Origin: Acetobacterium paludosum
GTDB taxonomy: Bacteria > Bacillota > Clostridia > Eubacteriales > Eubacteriaceae
Assembly (NCBI RefSeq): GCF_008086595.1
Contig: NZ_RXYA01000018.1
Location: 1-64,000 of the forward strand
Reading direction: 5' to 3'
DNA: 64,000 nucleotides
Position 1 is the stretch's first letter; each line of letters starts with the position of its first letter. The translations under genes were made by a program, and so were the position numbers. The notes beneath the pieces are model-generated. The model saw nothing but the letters and a program-made list of their open reading frames with translations. It had not been told where the DNA came from and ran no database searches. This document shows positions 44,562 to 51,896 of the stretch, one piece after another.

Positions 44562-44905
44562 TTTGCAAAGCGAAAGTTAAAGAAACGGCTACGGGATGGC
44601 AGAGTGAGTTAATCGGTATAAATTTATTAGTCGCAAAACAAGGCGAAACATACCAATTATTGGAGGTTGAAACAATATTTATAGATGAATTCGCTGGAAT
44701 AATTTGGGAAAAATACGGCGATGAAAATTATACGGATGATGTTTGGATTGCAGGGATGAGAATTAGCCGAAAAAAAACGCTTAAAGAAGCTTGTCCAAAC
44801 AAAAGAGAATTTATGGATTCTGTTCAAGAAAATTGCGAAGGATTTGGCTTTACAGACGATGAAATCGAAATATTGGATAGCCGAGCTTTGGAGGCAAAAG
44901 TATGA
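44558..44905 (+). CDS. Hypothetical phage protein
   Basis: The 115-residue protein begins MICKAKVKETATGWQSELIG and has no recognised domain. It starts and ends in ATGA overlaps. Confidence 0.6.
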   Translation: MICKAKVKETATGWQSELIGINLLVAKQGETYQLLEVETIFIDEFAGIIWEKYGDENYTDDVWIAGMRISRKKTLKEACPNKREFMDSVQENCEGFGFTDDEIEILDSRALEAKV

Positions 44906-45294
44906 GTAGCTTCAGCAATGGCATTTACTCTTTCTTCATCCCGGGGAAATTGCCGGGCTTGAATGAATACACTCGCGCCAACCGAACCCACCGGCAAAAG
45001 GGTGCAAAGCTTAAAGACGAAACAGATCAATATGTCGCATATTGTGCGATGAATAAGCTCGGAGGCATCCAGATCAGCAACCCGGTACATATCAAATATA
45101 TATGGGTTGAGCATGATAAAAAAAGAGATCTCGACAATATCGCTTTTGCGAAGAAATTCATTCAAGACGCGCTGGTCAAGATCGGTGTACTGGAAAATGA
45201 CGGATGGAAAAATATTACCGGTTTTGAGGACCATTTCGAGGTTAACAAGGATAAACCCGGTGTGTTACTAGAAATCGTCGAGGTGGAAGCATGA
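44902..45294 (+). CDS. rusA: RusA-family Holliday junction endonuclease
   Basis: The 130-residue protein has the RusA pattern: FIPGKLPGLNEYTRANR at the start, the acidic metal-binding KKRDLDNIAFAKKFIQDAL (about 73-91) and LENDGWKNITGF. It resolves four-way DNA junctions formed in recombination and replication. The length is typical. ATGA overlap with the gene before. Confidence 0.92.
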   Translation: MSSFSNGIYSFFIPGKLPGLNEYTRANRTHRQKGAKLKDETDQYVAYCAMNKLGGIQISNPVHIKYIWVEHDKKRDLDNIAFAKKFIQDALVKIGVLENDGWKNITGFEDHFEVNKDKPGVLLEIVEVEA

Positions 45295-45374
45295 AAACCA
45301 AATGCGAGGGTTGCTGGAACTATGACGGGAATATCCTGATCTGCGCATTTTTCTGCGGGAAGAGGAAGCAATGA
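45291..45374 (+). CDS. 27-residue Cys-rich peptide
   Basis: ATG 45291 overlaps the rusA stop and opens 27 codons, MKTKCEGCWNYDGNILICAF then FCGKRKQ, with four cysteines in CxxC...CxxxC spacing. This is like the other small Cys proteins of the cluster and is probably a zinc knuckle. Confidence 0.5.
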   Translation: MKTKCEGCWNYDGNILICAFFCGKRKQ

Positions 45375-45384
45375 GGAACGATAT

Positions 45385-46740
45385 ATGGGGTTAATAATTG
45401 ACAACTTTGCTGGGGGCGGCGGTGCCTCTGAGGGAATAGAGCAGGCTATGGGTAGGCATGTCGATGTAGCGATCAATCATGATCCGGGAGCAATTGCAAT
45501 GCATAAGGCAAATCATCCACATACAAAGCATTATTGTGAGAATGTATGGGATGTGGACCCAAACGAAGTATGCAAAGGCCAACCAGTAGATTTAGCGTGG
45601 TTCTCCCCGGACTGCACCCATTTTAGCAAAGCAAAAGGTGGAAAACCAAGAGATAAAAACATCCGGGGGCTTGCGTGGGTAGCAGTAAAATGGGCGATGC
45701 AAGTACGGCCAGCGGTCATTATTTTGGAAAACGTGGAAGAATTTAAAACATGGGGGCCACTTGGCGAGGATAATCAGCCGGATAAAAACAAAACCGGCGA
45801 GACATTTAATAGTTTCGTAGAACAGCTTAAGATCATTGGCTATCATGTTGAGTTTCGAGAACTGGTAGCAGCTGATTATGGGGCACCAACCAGAAGAAAA
45901 AGGTTTTTTATGGTGGCAAGGTGTGACGGTTTACCAATATTGTGGCCAAAGAAAAGCCATGGGCCACGAAAAAGCATTGAAGTATTGTCCGGAAAGCTAA
46001 AACCGTATACTCCGGTTGCTGATGTGATGGATTTTAGTAAACCATGCCCATCAATCTTTGATACAAAAGAAGAGATTATGGAAAAACACGGATTGCGAAC
46101 AGTACGGCCGTTGGCAGATAAAACGATGGAGCGGATAGCAAGGGGAATAGAAAAGTTTATTATTAATAATCCTGATCCGTTTTTTATTAAAGATCAAACA
46201 TCTATGTTGATTCAATACCATTCTGAAACGCTGGATCACGAAGTCAGAGGGCAAGCGATAGATGAACCCATCATGACGATTGATAGCAGTCCTAGATATG
46301 GGCTGATATCATCCCACATTATCCAGATGAATAATCACATGATCGGCACTGATTCCAGAGATCCGGTAAATACAATTGTTGCGGGCCCTGGGCACCTGGG
46401 AGAAGTTAGAGCTTTCCTTATAAAATATTACGGACAGGGTATTGGGCAAGATCTCAAAGAACCCATTGGAACCATCGTGAGTAAGGACCGTTTTGGTTTA
46501 ATTATTGTCAAAGGCGTTGAATACCAGATAGTTGATATCGGCATGCGGATGCTGGAACCCAGGGAATTATTCACAGCAAACGGATTTCCTCCAGCCTATA
46601 TTATTGATCACGATGCAGATGGAAAAAAGATAACTAAAACAGAACAAGTAAAGCGGTGTGGAAATGCAGTGCCACCAGTATTTGCGAAGGAATTGGTATT
46701 GGCAAATGTTGTGGGAGTTGAAAGAACCATGGCTTCATAG
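45385..46740 (+). CDS. DNA cytosine-5 methyltransferase
   Basis: The 451-residue protein carries the C5-methyltransferase motifs: I DNFAGGGGASEGIE (6-19), IV with the catalytic cysteine as SPDCTHFS instead of the usual PCQ, VI ENVEEF, VIII RRKRFF and X GNAVPP. A target-recognition region lies between VIII and IX. The DCTHFS variant is known in phage-type enzymes. No cognate restriction gene is present, so it is an orphan acting on phage DNA. Confidence 0.92.
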   Translation: MGLIIDNFAGGGGASEGIEQAMGRHVDVAINHDPGAIAMHKANHPHTKHYCENVWDVDPNEVCKGQPVDLAWFSPDCTHFSKAKGGKPRDKNIRGLAWVAVKWAMQVRPAVIILENVEEFKTWGPLGEDNQPDKNKTGETFNSFVEQLKIIGYHVEFRELVAADYGAPTRRKRFFMVARCDGLPILWPKKSHGPRKSIEVLSGKLKPYTPVADVMDFSKPCPSIFDTKEEIMEKHGLRTVRPLADKTMERIARGIEKFIINNPDPFFIKDQTSMLIQYHSETLDHEVRGQAIDEPIMTIDSSPRYGLISSHIIQMNNHMIGTDSRDPVNTIVAGPGHLGEVRAFLIKYYGQGIGQDLKEPIGTIVSKDRFGLIIVKGVEYQIVDIGMRMLEPRELFTANGFPPAYIIDHDADGKKITKTEQVKRCGNAVPPVFAKELVLANVVGVERTMAS

Positions 46741-46757
46741 GAACAAAGGAGTGTCTT

Positions 46758-47162
46758 ATGGAAAAAGTAAAATTTAAATACGAATCAGGCGTGGAGCCAT
46801 ATTTAATCCATAACGGTGTGCGCTACCAAGTGCATCAAGATAAAGTTGATGGCAGCTACGTTTACCAACTAAAGTCAAGAGAAACGTGGGTTAAGTTTAA
46901 AAAATGCAAAGACCCAATTGGAGTTATGACACGATTCCTGAAAAATAAAAAATACACTTATCGTGAAATCGGAAACAGAAAATGCAGTTACAAATACAAC
47001 GGGATATTATTTAGCCCAGACGGTTGGGAAAACGAAATAAAAATCCAAGCAGATTATATTATTTTATCCCGGAATTTTGACAATCAAAAGGATTGCATTG
47101 AATTTTCAAAAAAATATATCGAAGAGAATTGTCTTGATCAGCAAGTAAGCTTGCTGGACTAG
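46758..47162 (+). CDS. Hypothetical phage protein
   Basis: The 134-residue, Lys/Tyr-rich protein (MEKVKFKYESGVEPYLIHNG...) seems beta-rich. AGGAG precedes the ATG. No recognised domain. Confidence 0.65.
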   Translation: MEKVKFKYESGVEPYLIHNGVRYQVHQDKVDGSYVYQLKSRETWVKFKKCKDPIGVMTRFLKNKKYTYREIGNRKCSYKYNGILFSPDGWENEIKIQADYIILSRNFDNQKDCIEFSKKYIEENCLDQQVSLLD

Positions 47163-47177
47163 AAATATGGAGGAATC

Positions 47178-47309
47178 ATGAATTGTTTTAAATGCTCGGA
47201 ACGTATCGGGAATCATTGCAAAAAACATGATGAGCGGTTAGAAATATTAGAAGTTCAAGGGAAAACGGTATTATTTGAACCAGTGGAAGAATGCGAGGCG
47301 GAGGAATGA
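47178..47309 (+). CDS. 43-residue Cys-rich protein
   Basis: MNCFKCSERIGNHCKKHDER starts a 43-codon frame with CxxC and C-x3-H spacing, probably one zinc site, and an acidic end. ATGGAGG precedes the ATG, and the TGA overlaps the next ATG. Confidence 0.6.
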   Translation: MNCFKCSERIGNHCKKHDERLEILEVQGKTVLFEPVEECEAEE

Positions 47310-47980
47310 AACCAATTTTATTTAATACAGAAATGGTGCAAGCACTTCTTGACAGACGGAAGACGGTAACACGGCGGGTGGTAAAGCCGCACAGGGAAGC
47401 GATTATAGAAAATATATGGATTGATAAAGAGGATGGCGAGGTGGTAGTTGTTTATAACGATAATAACCATATTGGCGAAAAAGGGTATATCAAGCCGAAA
47501 TATCAAATCGGCGAGATCTTATGGGTACGGGAAACATTTTACAAGAGCCCGACGCACGGTGGGTGGAGATATTTAAACGAAGTGAGCCCAAATAGCCCGC
47601 TAACAAAAACATGGAAGAAGGTTCCATCCATCCACATGCCACGCGAAGCTGCCAGAATCTTCCTGAAAGTCACTGGCGTTCGGGTGGAGCGGTTGCAGGA
47701 TATAACTGACGAACAAGCGGAAAAAGAAGGGGTTCCTACAGGTTGGCCTATGGAACCTGTATTCTGCCCAGAATGCAAGGGAGAAGGAGTTTTAGGAACT
47801 TACGATTCGAAAACATTAGGATATATTGAGATTGATTGCTACCACTGCAATGATGCAAAGGTAAGATTTAAAAATCTCTGGAACTCCACCATCAAGAAAA
47901 AAGACCTCCCTGAGTTCGGATGGGATGCTAACCCGTGGGTGTTCGTGTATGAATTTGAGAGGTACGAAAATGAATCGTGA
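47306..47980 (+). CDS. ASCH-like phage protein
   Basis: The 224-residue protein starts MKPILFNTEMVQALLDRRKT and contains the TVTRR and GEILWVRETF motifs of the phage ASCH/PUA-like family, with a CxxC...CxxC ribbon (CPECKGEG...CYHCND) inserted. ASCH folds bind RNA or modified bases; the role in phages is unknown. The ATG at 47306 overlaps the previous stop; the longer start at 47291 is rejected. Confidence 0.78.
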   Translation: MKPILFNTEMVQALLDRRKTVTRRVVKPHREAIIENIWIDKEDGEVVVVYNDNNHIGEKGYIKPKYQIGEILWVRETFYKSPTHGGWRYLNEVSPNSPLTKTWKKVPSIHMPREAARIFLKVTGVRVERLQDITDEQAEKEGVPTGWPMEPVFCPECKGEGVLGTYDSKTLGYIEIDCYHCNDAKVRFKNLWNSTIKKKDLPEFGWDANPWVFVYEFERYENES

Positions 47981-48389
47981 AATAATTTTTCGGGGGAAGG
48001 TGATTAATGATAATGAGTGGGTCGAGGGGTTTTTAATAAAAACTAAAAGGTCGACGCTGATTGTTAAAGAATTTTCTGATGATGGAATTAGCGTGAACAT
48101 AAAACTAGGGTATGACGTAAGACCTGAAACCGTCGGCCAGTACACTGGGCGGAACGACTTAGAAGAAAGCAGAATTTTCGATGGTGATATTTTGTGTGAC
48201 GACGAAAGTGGACGAAAATTTATTGTAGTTTGGATTGAAGAAGAATGCAGCTTTTTACTAAAAGAAATTGGATGCGACGTTTACGAAAATACAATAGATT
48301 GGGCAGCTATAGATGAGGGAGATTTCTTGGCACTTTATATTGTTGGCAACATCCACGACAACCCAGAATTATTGGAGGTGCAGCGATGA
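47970..48389 (+). CDS. YopX family phage protein
   Basis: The 139-residue protein begins MNREIIFRGKVINDNEWVEG and has VGQYTGRND and IFDGDIL, the YopX signature. The fold is known but the function is not. It overlaps the ASCH gene by 11 bases and is followed by an ATGA overlap. Confidence 0.85.
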   Translation: MNREIIFRGKVINDNEWVEGFLIKTKRSTLIVKEFSDDGISVNIKLGYDVRPETVGQYTGRNDLEESRIFDGDILCDDESGRKFIVVWIEEECSFLLKEIGCDVYENTIDWAAIDEGDFLALYIVGNIHDNPELLEVQR

Positions 48390-48562
48390 AAGCATATAAA
48401 ATAACAATGACTGAAAAATCTGGGATTAAAAGTAGTTACACAAAAACGTATGAGCAACTTGGCGAATTTGAAAAGGAATTACTAGCCAACGGTGGCCATT
48501 TATATGGTTCATATTTTGAATACTGCATAGCCGAAATTGATACTGAGGAGGTGCAAAAATGA
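48386..48562 (+). CDS. Small hypothetical phage protein
   Basis: The 58-residue protein (MKAYKITMTEKSGIKSSYTK...) is coupled by ATGA overlaps on both sides, with GGAGGTG before its ATG. Unrecognised. Confidence 0.6.
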   Translation: MKAYKITMTEKSGIKSSYTKTYEQLGEFEKELLANGGHLYGSYFEYCIAEIDTEEVQK

Positions 48563-48948
48563 GAAAAATAATACTATATATTTTGGTAGCAGTAATGATT
48601 TTTGCGATGCCAACTAGCGCCATTTATGCAAAAGGGGCATCAGGTGGAGCACATGCATCATCGAGCGCGCATACGACGACTAGCTCGCATGTAACGGCAA
48701 CAGAATCATCAGCAACACATTCTACCACATCAGAAGCGACGACAGCGCACGAGTCTTCAGCATCCAAAGCGACAGCCGTACCAAAAATATCAAGTGCGGC
48801 AAAATCATATACGAAAGCCAATTCAAACCCTATATACAGTAAAGCTTATATACCAAGCAATATTAATCTTGCTTATGCAAACCATGTGTTTATAGTGCCT
48901 ATTGTAAATAATAATAACGGTGGCGGTGACGACGATGATCAAGATTGA
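48559..48948 (+). CDS. Secreted Ser/Thr/Ala/His-rich protein
   Basis: The 129-residue protein has a clear Sec signal peptide (MRKIILYILVAVMIFAMPTS, likely cut after YAKG or AIYA, about residue 24). A stretch of about 45 residues made almost only of Ser, Thr, Ala and His follows, then a Tyr/Pro-containing part and an Asn/Gly/Asp-rich end (NNNNGGGDDDDQD). The low-complexity part would be disordered and may be glycosylated or interact with the cell wall. It sits in a train of cytoplasmic phage genes and is coupled to them, which is unusual. Function unknown. Confidence 0.7.
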   Translation: MRKIILYILVAVMIFAMPTSAIYAKGASGGAHASSSAHTTTSSHVTATESSATHSTTSEATTAHESSASKATAVPKISSAAKSYTKANSNPIYSKAYIPSNINLAYANHVFIVPIVNNNNGGGDDDDQD

Positions 48949-49258
48949 TATGGAAATGCCGGAAAGCTGCTTTACCTGTAGATTCTCAATATTTAATGGA
49001 TTCCCGCATACACTTGCTTCTGGATTTTATAATTGGGGATGCTTAGCAATGGATAATGAGAACTTTTTAATCAGGTTTTCTGAATTTGACCCACGAGAAC
49101 AGCAGAATGCAAGATACAAAGCTTGCCCATTAATCGAGGTGAAAGAAAAGCCTTGTCACAACTGTGAACATAAAAACAGCAAAAATGATATTAATTGCAG
49201 GCTCTGCGGTACGGGAGAAGAAGATTCAGAATGGGAGGCGGAAGATGGAGCAGATTGA
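48935..49258 (+). CDS. Cysteine-rich protein with zinc-ribbon end
   Basis: The 107-residue protein has CFTC and CLA near the start and CHNCEHKNSKNDINCRLCG (about 78-96), a clear four-cysteine zinc site. It may be structural or nucleic-acid-binding. The ATG at 48935 is preceded by GGTGGCGG. Confidence 0.65.
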   Translation: MIKIDMEMPESCFTCRFSIFNGFPHTLASGFYNWGCLAMDNENFLIRFSEFDPREQQNARYKACPLIEVKEKPCHNCEHKNSKNDINCRLCGTGEEDSEWEAEDGAD

Positions 49259-49469
49259 TCTAAGCAAATATTACCAACCGTATTTTTTAGCATACATTAA
49301 CCATCTGGGATTAAAAGCAGGCGACCAATGCGATTTAATTTTATACACCCAGTGGATTATGAAAAAGCATGAAGAATTCCGGAAATTGCAAAGGATGAAT
49401 GAGAATAAGCCATATACAGATGATGAACGGGAAATGTTTATTGAATATATAGGCGAGGTGGAAGAATGA
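49245..49469 (+). CDS. Small hypothetical phage protein
   Basis: The 74-residue protein (MEQIDLSKYYQPYFLAYINH...) is helical. GGGAGGCGG precedes the ATG. It overlaps the gene before by 14 bases and the one after by ATGA. Confidence 0.6.
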   Translation: MEQIDLSKYYQPYFLAYINHLGLKAGDQCDLILYTQWIMKKHEEFRKLQRMNENKPYTDDEREMFIEYIGEVEE

Positions 49470-49630
49470 AAAAAGCCGAACAGATTAAACAGATGAACGA
49501 TATCGAACTAGCATCAGAAATAAATAATCTAATGGCTGAAATGTGCAAGCAATATTGCAGGGGCTGCGAAAAAACGAAATACCGATGCGATGAGGCGGTT
49601 AAGAAATATCTGAGAAGTGAGGTGGAATGA
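49466..49630 (+). CDS. Small Cys-containing protein
   Basis: The 54-residue protein (MKKAEQIKQMNDIELASEIN...) has four cysteines in CKQYCRGCEKTKYRC, probably metal-binding. It is ATGA-coupled on both sides. Confidence 0.6.
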   Translation: MKKAEQIKQMNDIELASEINNLMAEMCKQYCRGCEKTKYRCDEAVKKYLRSEVE

Positions 49631-49818
49631 TGACCGGAAGGATGAAAAGACTTATAAGCTGCGGGACATGCGAACATGAAAAGAATGGGGAAAAAAGAGA
49701 AAACTATGTTTGTGAAATGTGCTTTCAAACGTACCTGCAAAGTGGATTCCAGAAGCAGCATTCGAAATGGGAAGATGCATTGCCATGCCGTGAGACAAGG
49801 AGGCGAGAGGATGAGTAA
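49627..49818 (+). CDS. Small Cys-containing protein
   Basis: The 63-residue protein has CGTCEHEKNG...YVCEMCF, a likely zinc ribbon, and a charged tail. It starts in an ATGATG overlap with the gene before and overlaps the next start by 8 bases. Confidence 0.6.
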   Translation: MMTGRMKRLISCGTCEHEKNGEKRENYVCEMCFQTYLQSGFQKQHSKWEDALPCRETRRREDE

Positions 49819-50206
49819 TCAAAATATATGCGATGGATGCCCACAATTTAATAGGATTTGCGATGGGAAAATGAGTGCGAATAAAAAATATTGTTTTTTC
49901 TACCACAGGAAATGTTATGACCCAAATTATAGGCAAAGCGATGAAAAAGAAGATATCTTAAGAATTATTTCCGGAGAGATAGAGCAGATAGTACCGGCAT
50001 TCGTTCCGAAAGATTACTCAATTAAGATATCACATTGTTTTGACGATAGAACGTTTTTAATATCTGTGAAAGTAAGTATGGATGAGCGTTGGTTTCCAGT
50101 TGGTTATTTGAGAATGAGAGGGGATATTGTGAAAAAAATATGGGTGAAAAATATGTTTGGTATCGAGCCTATGCTCAAGACGTTGGATGGGAAGGTTTTA
50201 GAGTAG
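49811..50206 (+). CDS. Hypothetical phage protein with N-terminal Cys cluster
   Basis: The 131-residue protein starts MSNQNICDGCPQFNRICDGK and has seven cysteines in its first 40 residues, then an alpha/beta part. AAGGAGGCGAGAGG precedes the ATG at 49811. Its 3' end overlaps the following frame by 67 bases. Confidence 0.65.
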   Translation: MSNQNICDGCPQFNRICDGKMSANKKYCFFYHRKCYDPNYRQSDEKEDILRIISGEIEQIVPAFVPKDYSIKISHCFDDRTFLISVKVSMDERWFPVGYLRMRGDIVKKIWVKNMFGIEPMLKTLDGKVLE

Positions 50207-50538
50207 AAAAGATAGAAAACGACTCGTTTTACGGAGCTTGCAAAAACATGGGGTATAGCAGCCAACAAATTACTGAAATTTATGAAGCAATTGGAAAAGT
50301 AGGTTTTTTCGCCAAAGAGCTAATGGAAGCTGTTGAAAAAGCGATGCGGCCAACAATTGAGTTAATAAGCGAGTGGTATCAAGACACTTTTGAGCTTTGC
50401 TATTCAATTCCAGAGAAAAAGAAAATCTACCAAAGCGAATATCGGATAAAAAGCAACGTGAAGAAATACATGTATATGCCGAATTACAGGGGCCAGATGT
50501 TTTGCGTTGGCGGTTATGGAAATTATAGGAGGTTTTAA
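50140..50538 (+). CDS. Hypothetical phage protein
   Basis: The 132-residue protein has an acidic helical middle (NMGYSSQQITEIYEAIGKVG) and a basic C-terminus. The start is uncertain: the ATG at 50140 overlaps the previous gene by 67 bases and has a weak Shine-Dalgarno, and the next ATG is at 50248. The frame downstream of 50206 is clearly coding-like. Confidence 0.6.
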   Translation: MGEKYVWYRAYAQDVGWEGFRVEKIENDSFYGACKNMGYSSQQITEIYEAIGKVGFFAKELMEAVEKAMRPTIELISEWYQDTFELCYSIPEKKKIYQSEYRIKSNVKKYMYMPNYRGQMFCVGGYGNYRRF

Positions 50539-50898
50539 ATGAACTACGAATTAATCATAATGGTTCAGCTGGTTTTGATTTTGATCGCGGCATCAGTGAT
50601 CATTGAAAAAAATCAAACGATTCGGGCGCAAAAGAATGAGATCGCCGAAAATGAAGAATATACTACGTCGTGGTACGGCACAGCAGGTAGAGAGATAATA
50701 GCCGAATTTGAAAGAAACCTCAAACGGTTTAGAGATGATAACTGTAAGTTGGTGGAAGAAAATTATAAGCTTAAAAGATTTAACGAAGTGAACAGGGACT
50801 ATTGGGGGAAATTAGAACAAATATATGCTGAGGATCATCGGCTGGAGTTACCAAAGGAGGCTTTAAATGACCGAGTACAAAGAAGCACAAATAATTAA
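50539..50898 (+). CDS. Single-pass membrane protein with coiled coil
   Basis: The 119-residue protein has one N-terminal membrane helix (IIMVQLVLILIAASVII, about 6-22) followed by a heptad-rich cytoplasmic region (about 23-100). This is a spanin- or holin-like size, but no lysis partner is nearby and the position is wrong for lysis genes. TAGGAGG precedes the ATG. Confidence 0.65.
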   Translation: MNYELIIMVQLVLILIAASVIIEKNQTIRAQKNEIAENEEYTTSWYGTAGREIIAEFERNLKRFRDDNCKLVEENYKLKRFNEVNRDYWGKLEQIYAEDHRLELPKEALNDRVQRSTNN

Positions 50899-51025
50899 AC
50901 ACGCATTGCAATATTATATCAATCGCCCGGATGCAGAGGAAAAAGATATAGAAACCGAAAAATTGTTATTACATCAATTTGAAGAAAAAGTTGAAAGGTT
51001 AAAATGCAGGAACCATATTAGTTGA
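50867..51025 (+). CDS. Small helical phage protein
   Basis: The 52-residue protein (MTEYKEAQIIKHALQYYINR...) has a perfect AAAGGAGG 6 nt before the ATG. It overlaps the preceding gene by 32 bases. It ends just before the regulatory hairpin of the late regulator. Confidence 0.65.
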   Translation: MTEYKEAQIIKHALQYYINRPDAEEKDIETEKLLLHQFEEKVERLKCRNHIS

Positions 51026-51038
51026 CATAAAAAAAGGA

Positions 51039-51093
51039 GCTTCCGCCCCCGATAGAATACCAAGTAAAATTATTTTATCAGAGGGGGAAGCGG
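51039..51093 (+). promoter_or_regulatory. Hairpin that hides the late regulator's ribosome binding site
   Basis: GCTTCCGCCCCC (51039-51050) can pair with GGGGGAAGC (51083-51091), which contains the Shine-Dalgarno GAGGGGG just before ATG 51094. Nine to ten mostly G-C pairs with one bulge in AT-rich DNA would block initiation until melted or bound. Confidence 0.55.
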
Positions 51094-51525
51094 ATGTCAA
51101 GTAAAGCGGTTTGCAGGCCAAAGGACAAGCGGAAAGATGAAATACTCAGGGGATATGAGTATCAAATAGAGTTAACCAACAGCCTTGAACGGGAGATTGA
51201 ACGGCTGATGACGAAAGCCACTAAAATGACAAATATTATCACAGACATGCCGCGTGGGGGCGCATGCATGGATATGGGAGATAAAATCATTGAGTGGCTG
51301 CCACTACAAGAACAGATAAAAGCGGAGATAGAAGAGTCTGTTCGGATAAGAACTGAAATCATGGGATGCCTGGATTCAGTGAAAATACCAAAATTGCGGA
51401 CGGTATTGCAGCTGACCTATATCGAATGTCTAAGCCAAGGCGAGATTGCCGAAAAGATGCATTACAGCGTAAAGCAGGTGTACAACCTGACGAATGAAGC
51501 ATTGGAGCTAGTCAAGATAAAATAA
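51094..51525 (+). CDS. Late-gene regulator, DUF1492/ArpU-like
   Basis: The 143-residue protein has an N-terminal coiled-coil part and a C-terminal sigma-70 region 4-like helix-turn-helix (YIECLSQGEIAEKMHYSVKQ, about 108-127). ArpU/RinA-type proteins in this position, right before the terminase block, switch on late transcription. Its Shine-Dalgarno lies in a hairpin, so late expression may be timed at translation. The family fit is good, the exact role inferred. Confidence 0.8.
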   Translation: MSSKAVCRPKDKRKDEILRGYEYQIELTNSLEREIERLMTKATKMTNIITDMPRGGACMDMGDKIIEWLPLQEQIKAEIEESVRIRTEIMGCLDSVKIPKLRTVLQLTYIECLSQGEIAEKMHYSVKQVYNLTNEALELVKIK

Positions 51526-51666
51526 TCATCATTGCCGACAATTTCAATAGAAAAAAATTTATAATATAAAATGTGGAAGGTTCCGAATAGAGCCACATTT
51601 AATTATGATTTACACAGACGCATGGGAAAGTTAGGTCCTGAGCACGACGTTAAAAGGCTTTGATAT

Positions 51667-51742
51667 TCTCGCATAGCACAATTGGTAGTGCAGTTGACTG
51701 TTACTCAAAAGGTTATAGGTTCGAGTCCTATTGTGAGAGCCA
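51667..51742 (+). tRNA. tRNA-Asn (anticodon GTT)
   Basis: The cloverleaf can be folded by eye: acceptor TCTCGCA/TGTGAGA (one G-T pair), D-stem GCAC/GTGC, anticodon loop CTGTTAC with GTT at 51700-51702, T-arm ATAGG-TTCGAGT-CCTAT, discriminator G and encoded CCA. The anticodon stem has one mismatch at its outer pair. At 76 nt it is normal in size. It decodes AAC and AAU. Confidence 0.9.
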
Positions 51743-51743
51743 T

Positions 51744-51830
51744 GGAAGATTGCTAGACCGGTAATAGGCTTGCTTGCTAAGCAATGGCAGGGTAACACCT
51801 GAGAAGGTTCGATTCCTTCATCTTCCGCCA
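51744..51830 (+). tRNA. tRNA-Ser (anticodon GCT)
   Basis: Acceptor GGAAGAT/ATCTTCC, anticodon loop TTGCTAA with GCT at 51776-51778, a long variable arm CAGG-GTAA-CACCTG typical of serine tRNAs, T-arm GAAGG-TTCGATT-CCTTC, discriminator G and encoded CCA. Length 87 nt. It decodes AGC and AGU. It follows tRNA-Asn by one base. Confidence 0.92.
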
Positions 51831-51844
51831 AATAAATTATACAG

Positions 51845-51866
51845 GCATCCGAAAGGGTGCTTTTTT
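51845..51866 (+). terminator. Terminator after the tRNA pair
   Basis: GCATCC, a GAAA tetraloop and GGGTGC, then six T. A compact intrinsic terminator directly after the tRNAs. Confidence 0.8.
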
Positions 51867-51896
51867 CATGAAAAAAATTCAAGAGGTGAACCCGGA

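Noticed and set aside
50539-50898. Holin or spanin call for the single-pass membrane protein
   Set aside because: There is no endolysin nearby and it lies before the late regulator, far from where lysis genes are expected.
51609-51638. Nine-codon frame MIYTDAWES before the tRNAs
   Set aside because: It could be a remnant of an HNH endonuclease start, but it is too short and lacks a Shine-Dalgarno.
51667-51830. tRNA genes as the prophage attachment site
   Set aside because: They lie in the interior of the prophage, and the integrase is a serine recombinase, which normally does not use tRNA genes.
51631-51882. 83-residue minus-strand frame (MNFFHEKSTLSDACII...)
   Set aside because: It is the antisense of the two tRNA genes and their terminator; such spurious proteins are common in databases.
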